Of a stretch of DNA of 11,826 bases, positions 6,789 to 11,826 are shown piece after piece (positions within the stretch are counted from its first letter, which is position 1; each line of letters starts with the position of its first letter). The notes under the pieces were generated by a model. That model ran no database searches, was not told the DNA's origin, and worked only from the letters and a program-made list of their open reading frames with translations. This DNA comes from Opitutales bacterium (GTDB lineage: Bacteria > Verrucomicrobiota > Verrucomicrobiia > Opitutales > Oceanipulchritudinaceae): assembly GCA_007123395.1 (NCBI GenBank), contig SKLD01000427.1:1-11826 (forward strand), given 5' to 3'. The position numbers and the translations under genes were made by a program.

Positions 6789-8045
6789 ATGAACATGAGA
6801 ACGCTGAAAATCCAAGCGACGATCCTGATGATCGTCTTCGCCGTGTTGGCACCGTATGCACCGGGCAACGACGCCCCGCGCGACGGCCTGACCCTCCTCT
6901 ATGCCGCACGCGTGGCGGAGGCGCGCGAGGCCGTGGCCGCCGGGGAGGGACCGTTGGCGGAGGCGTGGCTGGCACTGCGGGAGCGCGCGGAGGCCATCCT
7001 TGCCGCCGACACCGTCTACTCGGTCACCTTCAATGAGTCCGCCGCGGCGAGCGGCAACCCGCACGACTACTACAGCACGGGACCCTATTGGTGGCCCGAT
7101 CCGGAGAGTGAGGACGGGCTGCCCTACATCCGCCGCGACGGAGAGTTCAATCCCGAGCGCGACCGGGTGTCCGACCGCGATCCGCTCCACAACATGGTGC
7201 GCGATGTCCGCACGCTCGCCTATGCCTTCACCCTTTCCGGCGAGGAACGCTTTGCCAAGCACGCGGCCCGCCTTGTGCGGGTGTGGTTTCTCGACGAGGC
7301 GACGCACATGCGCCCGAACCTCAACCACGCCCAGGCCATTCCCGGGCGCGTTCCCGGGCGCGGCACCGGCATCATCGACACGCACGTCTTTGTCTTTCTC
7401 GTCGACGCGCTGCTTCTATTGGAAGCTTCCGATGCGTGGAGCGCGGACGATGCACGCGCCATGCGCGCGTGGATGAACGACTTTCTCGACTGGCTCCTGG
7501 CCCATCCGCACGGCCGCCACGAGCGCAGGGCGCGGAATAATCATGGAAGCGCTTTCGACCTGCAGGCGGTGAGTCTTGCTCTCTACACGGGCCGGACGCA
7601 CCTCGCGCGGATTATCCTCGAAGAAGATACGACCGCCCGGATCGTGGCGCACATTGCGGCGGACGGCCGCCAACCGCTGGAGATCGCCCGTACGCGCTCG
7701 TGGAGTTACACGACGGAGAATTTGCGCCACTTTGTGCGGCTCGGTCTGCTGGCGCGCCACGTCGGCGTGGACCTCTTCGGATATGAAGGGGAGGAGGGCG
7801 GGTCCATCGCCGCCGCGCTCGCCTTTGCCCTTCCCTATGTGTGCGATCCCGATGCTTGGCCCTATGAGCAAGTGACCGCTTGGCAGACCGGATACATCCG
7901 CGAGGTTCTCACGGTTGCCCGCGAAATGTACCCGCATAAGTCCGACGCCGTGGAGGAGGCGTTGCGCTGTCTCGGCCCGCCCCCGGAAGAGTTTGTGTTT
8001 TTCCTCCACTTCATCCGACCGCCCAGTCCGCCGCTCGCTCGCTGA
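6789..8045 (+). CDS. Secreted alginate-lyase-superfamily enzyme (PF05426, PL38-like)
   Basis: A 418-aa protein with a signal peptide (MNMRTLK then hydrophobic ATILMIVFAVLAPYAPG, cleavage near 26-29). An (alpha/alpha)-barrel lyase domain of the alginate_lyase Pfam family follows. Family motifs include YYSTGPYWWPDP (94-105), GLPYIRRDGEFNPE (110-123), NLNHAQAIPG (177-186), GRGTGIIDT (190-198), RNNHGSAFD (249-257), ARTRSWSYTTENL (300-312) and DLFGYEGEEGGSI (328-340). By analogy with PL5 enzymes, Asn251, His252, Arg301 and Tyr307 are candidate catalytic residues; the overall motif set looks closest to PL38 (glucuronan/alginate lyases). The frame is open upstream to 6453, but that part overlaps the isomerase and is not protein-like, so ATG 6789 just before the signal peptide is chosen. 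The last residues (PPSPPLAR) and the TGA stop lie in the first unit of the palindromic array. A paralogue fragment occurs at 11549-11826. Confidence 0.92.
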   Translation: MNMRTLKIQATILMIVFAVLAPYAPGNDAPRDGLTLLYAARVAEAREAVAAGEGPLAEAWLALRERAEAILAADTVYSVTFNESAAASGNPHDYYSTGPYWWPDPESEDGLPYIRRDGEFNPERDRVSDRDPLHNMVRDVRTLAYAFTLSGEERFAKHAARLVRVWFLDEATHMRPNLNHAQAIPGRVPGRGTGIIDTHVFVFLVDALLLLEASDAWSADDARAMRAWMNDFLDWLLAHPHGRHERRARNNHGSAFDLQAVSLALYTGRTHLARIILEEDTTARIVAHIAADGRQPLEIARTRSWSYTTENLRHFVRLGLLARHVGVDLFGYEGEEGGSIAAALAFALPYVCDPDAWPYEQVTAWQTGYIREVLTVAREMYPHKSDAVEEALRCLGPPPEEFVFFLHFIRPPSPPLAR

Positions 8046-8406
8046 AGCTTCACGCTACATCGCTGCGGCGGCAGAGCGTAGGCTGAAGCTTCAGCGAGGC
8101 ACGCACGGTCGCGGCGTTGGCGCGGCTGCACGGTCAGCGCTCGCTAAAGCTTCACGCTACTTTGGTGCGGCGGCAGAGCGTAGGCTGAAGCTTCAGCGAG
8201 GCCCGCACGGTCGCGGCGTCGGCGCGTCCGCCCGGCCGGCGCTCGCCGCATCGTCACGCTACATCGCTGCGGCGGCAGAGCGTAGGCTGAAGCTTCAGCG
8301 AGGCACGTACGGTCGCGGCGTTTCCGCGTCCACCCGGCCGGCGCCCGCCGCACCGTCACGCTACATCGCTGCGGCGGCAGAGCGTAGGCTGAAGCTTCAG
8401 CGAGGC
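8038..8406. repeat. Four-unit REP/BIME-like palindromic array, 102-bp period
   Basis: Four tandem units begin at 8038, 8140, 8242 and 8344, exactly 102 bp apart. Each carries an invariant right half: GTAG followed by the perfect palindrome GCTGAAGCTTCAGC (palindromes at 8082-8095, 8184-8197, 8286-8299, 8388-8401), then GAGGC. Each has an upstream left half ending CGCTAC, whose reverse complement again begins GTAG. In unit 1 the two halves form an inverted repeat with 15 perfect base pairs (8038-8052 with 8084-8098). The left palindrome is slightly changed in unit 2 and largely lost in units 3 and 4. About 50 bp of GC-rich, more variable sequence separates the cores. The tetranucleotide head plus palindrome, in opposed pairs, is the architecture of bacterial REP/BIME elements. 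It is not a CRISPR array because the repeats are palindromic pairs and the spacers are homologous. Confidence 0.85.
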
Positions 8407-8428
8407 ATCCCGTTTAGCTCGGGGGCCT

Positions 8429-8478
8429 CCGACGACAAAGCCCTCCTTTCAACGGTTGAAAGCCTTGTCCATCGTCGG
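8429..8478. other. Nested inverted repeat in the leader of the beta-strand-repeat gene
   Basis: An outer arm CCGACGA (8429-8435) pairs with TCGTCGG (8472-8478) and encloses a nearly perfect palindrome CTTTCAAC-G-GTTGAAAG (8446-8462). It lies between the palindromic array and the gene starting at 8629. It may be an operator, a hairpin terminator without a T-tail, or the edge of the repeat array. The rest of 8479-8628 holds no gene. Its only other visible structure is a small 7-bp hairpin (CGACGGC/GCCGTCG, 8592-8611). Confidence 0.4.
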
Positions 8479-8628
8479 CGCTTGACCTGTTGTCCCCTGC
8501 GCCAAGATGAGTTTTCATAGGCTTTTGGAAGCGGTAACCCGAACCTATTCCGAAACCATAACTACACCCAAACAATCCATTTACTCGTCTACGACGGCCC
8601 GAATGCCGTCGGCAACACCCGGCCCACA

Positions 8629-11358
8629 ATGAACCTTCCCGCATTGTCTTCTTTAAAGACGGTTCGCCTCCTCTCCCTGACCCTCTTCTGCGTCCTTGTG
8701 CCCAAGCTCGCGGCGAACAGCCCGAGTGACTTCTACACCCAGATCGGCACCGACCGTTCCTTCGCGGAGTTGGTGGCCGACGGGACGATCGTGGTGGGTG
8801 TGCGCTTCCACCCTGGGCCGGTCCTTGGCTCCACCATCGAGGTGAACCATCCTTACCTTGAGGCGCAGATCGGTCCCCATGGTCCCATTGCGCAGGACAT
8901 CCGCATCCACACGCAGATGAATGGCTCCATCCAGCGCGGCGCCTTCCCCAATTGGACCCGCTGGTATCAGGAGGACGGCAACGTCCAGATATTTCGGCTC
9001 TTCGAGGGCGAGCAAAACGTTCGAGGCGGCATCGGCGAGGACGGCAGTCCCGGACGCATTGAGGCCTTTTTTCCGCACTTCGCCGTCGAACCGGGCACAT
9101 GGGCCGTGTGGGAGGGCACCTACACCTTTGTGGAGCCGCTCTCGTCCACCATTTTCCAGCTTTTCCACGAGGGCGGGCAGCTCTGGCCCTTTCATCTTCG
9201 GATGACCAGCACAGGCAACGTTACCTTCAACCGACGACGCGATATTCCGGGTCTACCGCGCAACATCACCATCGCGACCGACATGGTGGGCCGGTCCATC
9301 AGCTTCCGCGTTTATGCCAACGGCTTTGAGTATGAGGTTTTCAAGAAGATTCCGGGCGTGGACGCGGATTGGGTTCAGGTGACGACCGGCTTCTACCAGG
9401 AGGCCGTGGACAACCGCATTAGCTTCCGCTGGGGCATGTACCGCGGTTCCCAAGCGGGCCAGTCCATTCCCCATGATGGCTTGATCTTCATCAGCGGCGC
9501 TCACCGGAGTGTGTCCTCCGGACCGGGGGAAGGCCCTTCCGAGACCTACTATTGGGACAGCAACGGAGCCGCCGCCGGCTTCGGCGATGCCCAAGGGGTT
9601 TGGAGTGAGCCCACCGTCGGCAGCGCCACCCAGGGCTGGAGCACATCCGCGGTCGGAAACGTTATGCCTGAAGAAGTCACTACCGTTTCCCCCGACACGC
9701 TTTTCTTCGGGACGAACGATAGGGGCCTCGGTGCGGGCACCATCACCGTCTCCGGCACCGTGGGTGCGGGCAACCTCATCTTCGGCGCGGCGTCGGGCGA
9801 CATTACCCTCGCGGGCGGTGAGATCGAGATGGGCGGCAACCGCATCATCGATTTACCCGCCGCCAACTCCACCCATACGATCACATCCGTTCTTTCCGGA
9901 AGCGGCACGCGCACCATCGGCGGAGCGGGCACCATGGTCCTCACCGGTCAAAATACCTTCGCGGGCCCCCTGAACATCGGCAACGACTCCGGCGCCGCCC
10001 ATTTGAAAATCAACAGCATCGGCAATGCCGACGGCACCCCCTCTGCCGCGGGTGCGCCAACCAACGCCCCTGAAGGTCTCATCCAGCTCGGGGCCGCAGC
10101 CAGTAGTTCGACCCTTGAACTCACCGGCTCCACATCCCCCCAAGTCACCGACCGCCGGTTCCGGATCGGTTCCAACGAAACCGGGAGCGGCGCCGGAACG
10201 ATCCTCAACAACAACGCCGATCCCGCCCACACCCTCACGCTCACGAATGCCGGGTTCAATATCGCCGCCTCCAACACCGCCTCCAACCGCATCATCACCT
10301 TGGGCGGCTCGAACACGGGAGACAACGTTGTCGCGGGCAGCATCGTCGACAATGGCAGCGGCATGGTCGGCTTGACCAAGTCCGGCGGGGGCACATGGGT
10401 GCTCACCGGCGCGAGCCTCTTCAGGGGCCGGACCACGATCCTCGACGGCACGCTCCGCATCGGCAACGGCGGAACCACCGGAGCCCTTTTGCCCAACAGC
10501 AATATCCTCAACAACGGCGTCCTTGAGTTCCGGCGGAGCGATACAATCACCCAAGGCATCGACTTCAGCCGAAACGGCATCGGGGGTTCGGGTTCAGTCG
10601 TTCAGTCGGGCACGGGGACGACGGTCTTCAATGCCGCAAACGCCTACACCGGGCCCACTGAAGTCAATCAGGGCACGCTCGCCCTCTTCGGTGCGGGCAT
10701 GGCCTCGCCCATTACGGTCGCCGACGGTGCCTCCCTCGCGTTCTCCCTCGACGCTCCCGCCGTTTCCAGTTCCTCCGTAGACCTCGGCACCGGCACGGTG
10801 AGGATTGTGGGTGAGGCCGATGGTTCCTCCGACTACGTTCTCATAACGGCGACCGGCGGGATCACGGGCATGCCAACCCTCCATGAACCCATCGCCGGCT
10901 ACGATCTGGAAATCTGCGACGACGGAACCCGTCTCGTCCTTGCCTACCTCGGCGCCAGCGCATCGTTCCGCGTTTGGTCCGGCGGTGCCGCGCCCGAGGC
11001 CGACAGCAGCGGTGACGGCATCGCCAACGGGCTCGCATGGGTCCTCGGGGCCGGGGGCCTGCTCGAAGACGCCACCGCGCTTCTGCCCCGGCTCGACCTT
11101 ACGAGCGATCCCGATCACTTCATTTTCATCTTCAACCGCAACAACCGCGCCGCCGCCGACCCGGACACCGCCATCGTCGTCGACTACACCTCCGACTTCA
11201 CCGCCTGGACCACAGCCGTCCACGATGGCGAGAACATCATTATCGATGTCACCGAAGGATCCCCCGTCTCGGAGGTGGCCGTGAAATTCAAACGGTCCGC
11301 AATGGCCTCCGACGAGGATTTTTTTGCCCGCCTCATCGTCAACATCGGCGCCCCCTAA
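8629..11358 (+). CDS. Secreted jelly-roll (lyase-like) domain fused to autotransporter-associated beta-strand repeats
   Basis: A 909-aa exported protein. Residues 1 to ~30 are a signal peptide (TVRLLSLTLFCVLVPKLAAN). Residues ~34-295 look like a concanavalin-A-type beta-sandwich as in several polysaccharide lyases: IFRLFEGEQNVRGG, GRIEAFF, WEGTYTF, TIFQLFHEGGQLWPFHLRM and RISFRWGMYRG. From ~305 the protein becomes Gly/Thr/Asn-rich beta-helix. It has at least three PATR-type repeats: GAGTMVLTGQNTFAGPLNIG (432-451), SGGGTWVLTGASLFRGRTTI (585-604, running on to 612), and SGTGTTVFNAANAYTGPTEV with its continuation (660-687). Residues ~779-909 contain the SGDGIANGLAWVLGA region, typical of the C-terminus of such verrucomicrobial proteins, ending in a beta-rich module. 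There is no autotransporter barrel. Likely extracellular or surface-exposed. The enzymatic role of the N-terminal domain is inferred from pattern, and it could instead be a carbohydrate-binding module. Confidence 0.88.
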   Translation: MNLPALSSLKTVRLLSLTLFCVLVPKLAANSPSDFYTQIGTDRSFAELVADGTIVVGVRFHPGPVLGSTIEVNHPYLEAQIGPHGPIAQDIRIHTQMNGSIQRGAFPNWTRWYQEDGNVQIFRLFEGEQNVRGGIGEDGSPGRIEAFFPHFAVEPGTWAVWEGTYTFVEPLSSTIFQLFHEGGQLWPFHLRMTSTGNVTFNRRRDIPGLPRNITIATDMVGRSISFRVYANGFEYEVFKKIPGVDADWVQVTTGFYQEAVDNRISFRWGMYRGSQAGQSIPHDGLIFISGAHRSVSSGPGEGPSETYYWDSNGAAAGFGDAQGVWSEPTVGSATQGWSTSAVGNVMPEEVTTVSPDTLFFGTNDRGLGAGTITVSGTVGAGNLIFGAASGDITLAGGEIEMGGNRIIDLPAANSTHTITSVLSGSGTRTIGGAGTMVLTGQNTFAGPLNIGNDSGAAHLKINSIGNADGTPSAAGAPTNAPEGLIQLGAAASSSTLELTGSTSPQVTDRRFRIGSNETGSGAGTILNNNADPAHTLTLTNAGFNIAASNTASNRIITLGGSNTGDNVVAGSIVDNGSGMVGLTKSGGGTWVLTGASLFRGRTTILDGTLRIGNGGTTGALLPNSNILNNGVLEFRRSDTITQGIDFSRNGIGGSGSVVQSGTGTTVFNAANAYTGPTEVNQGTLALFGAGMASPITVADGASLAFSLDAPAVSSSSVDLGTGTVRIVGEADGSSDYVLITATGGITGMPTLHEPIAGYDLEICDDGTRLVLAYLGASASFRVWSGGAAPEADSSGDGIANGLAWVLGAGGLLEDATALLPRLDLTSDPDHFIFIFNRNNRAAADPDTAIVVDYTSDFTAWTTAVHDGENIIIDVTEGSPVSEVAVKFKRSAMASDEDFFARLIVNIGAP

Positions 11359-11401
11359 TCCCGCATTCTTCTAACACGAGGTTTTTCGGCTGCAAGACGC
11401 A

Positions 11402-11424
11402 GGCGGGCAGTTTCACCGCCCGCC
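11402..11424. terminator. Hairpin between convergent genes, candidate bidirectional terminator
   Basis: GGCGGGC (11402-11408) pairs with GCCCGCC (11418-11424) across a 9-nt loop, 44 bp after the stop of the 909-aa gene and 125 bp beyond the stop of the convergent lyase gene. The stem is strong and position is suitable, but no T-tract follows on either strand. The remainder of 11359-11548 shows no gene. Confidence 0.5.
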
Positions 11425-11548
11425 CAATGCCCGAACGGCAACGGTGGGATCGCTTCGCCCGTCCATCTATTCGGCCGTTCAATTTCGCCGTGCGCGTGGA
11501 GGATCGGCGTGACAGGCGCCGCAAACACCCCCCCGAAGGCTGCCTCTG

Positions 11549-11826
11549 CTATTCATACTGACATTGCGTAAGCAAGGTATAGGCCGATATTTTCTCCCAC
11601 CCTTGAAGCTGCCGGGCGGTTTCGATGAGGGCGGGGTCCCCGTAGGCGCGGGCAAACCGATAGAGGTGTGCCACGCACTTGCCCGGTTGGAACTCATTGA
11701 TCTGCTGGTACGGCCACGAGGATGGGTTGAGGAAGTAGGGGAGGGCCCAGTCCAGGGCCGGACGGATGCCGCGCCCGTCCGGCGTCGTGTACCCAAACAG
11801 GTCCATACCGAGGCGCTGCGCGAGCG
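11549..11826 (-). CDS. Second alginate-lyase-superfamily (PF05426, PL38-like) protein, C-terminal end
   Basis: Partial gene: the frame is open to the right edge and only the last ~92 residues are present. The segment MDLFGYTTPDGRGIRPALD, then PYFLNPSSWPYQQINEF and RFARAYGDPALIETARQL, matches the C-terminal third of the lyase at 6789-8045. There the counterparts are VDLFGYEGEEGGSIAAALA, PYVCDPDAWPYEQVTAW and TVAREMYP. The two are therefore paralogues facing each other across the beta-strand-repeat gene. It ends QCQYE without the proline-rich tail of the first copy. Catalytic residues lie upstream, outside the window, so activity cannot be judged. Confidence 0.88.
   Translation of the reverse strand, partial: LAQRLGMDLFGYTTPDGRGIRPALDWALPYFLNPSSWPYQQINEFQPGKCVAHLYRFARAYGDPALIETARQLQGWEKISAYTLLTQCQYE

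Noticed and set aside
8038..8406. CRISPR array
   Set aside because: Repeats are opposed palindromes at a fixed 102-bp period and the intervening DNA is homologous between units; no cas genes are present.

Overview
The window is GC-rich DNA with dense coding and no recognisable RNA genes. Several traits point to a Verrucomicrobiota member, probably an Opitutales/Puniceicoccales-like polysaccharide degrader. These are a secreted protein with autotransporter-associated beta-strand repeats and a 'DGI-NGLAW-LGA' C-terminal region, a lyase ending in aromatic FPW-[VI]-Y tail repeats, alginate-lyase-superfamily (PF05426) enzymes, a REP-associated tyrosine transposase, and very weak Shine-Dalgarno signals. 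The taxonomic call is inference from protein style, not from a marker gene.

Layout: (1) 1-1304 is the C-terminal ~60% of the large subunit of methylmalonyl-CoA mutase, cut by the window edge. It is followed by a 49-nt pure pyrimidine tract. (2) 1305-2976 holds a Y1/HUH transposase (RAYT type) with small palindromes on both sides. (3) 2977-5625, minus strand, is a probable two-gene operon: a secreted family 6 polysaccharide lyase followed by an SDR oxidoreductase. (4) 5626-5755 is a divergent intergenic region with a strong 28-bp imperfect palindrome. It is followed on the plus strand by a TIM-barrel sugar isomerase/epimerase-like protein and a secreted PL38/alginate-lyase-superfamily enzyme. 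(5) 8038-8406 is a four-unit, exactly 102-bp-period array of inverted palindrome pairs with GTAG heads, the architecture of REP/BIME elements. The first unit supplies the stop codon of the lyase gene. (6) 8629-11358 encodes a 909-aa secreted protein that joins an N-terminal jelly-roll, lyase-like domain to beta-strand repeats. (7) 11549-11826, minus strand, is the C-terminal end of a second PF05426-type lyase that leaves the window.

Read together, regions 3-7 look like a uronate-polysaccharide (alginate, glucuronan or similar) degradation locus. Up to four secreted lyase-type proteins could cut the polymer outside the cytoplasm, while the SDR and TIM-barrel proteins could process released unsaturated uronates or other sugars inside. 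The exact substrate cannot be fixed from sequence alone. The transposase and the palindromic array are structurally compatible with being a RAYT and its REP substrate. That is the most interesting non-coding signal here.
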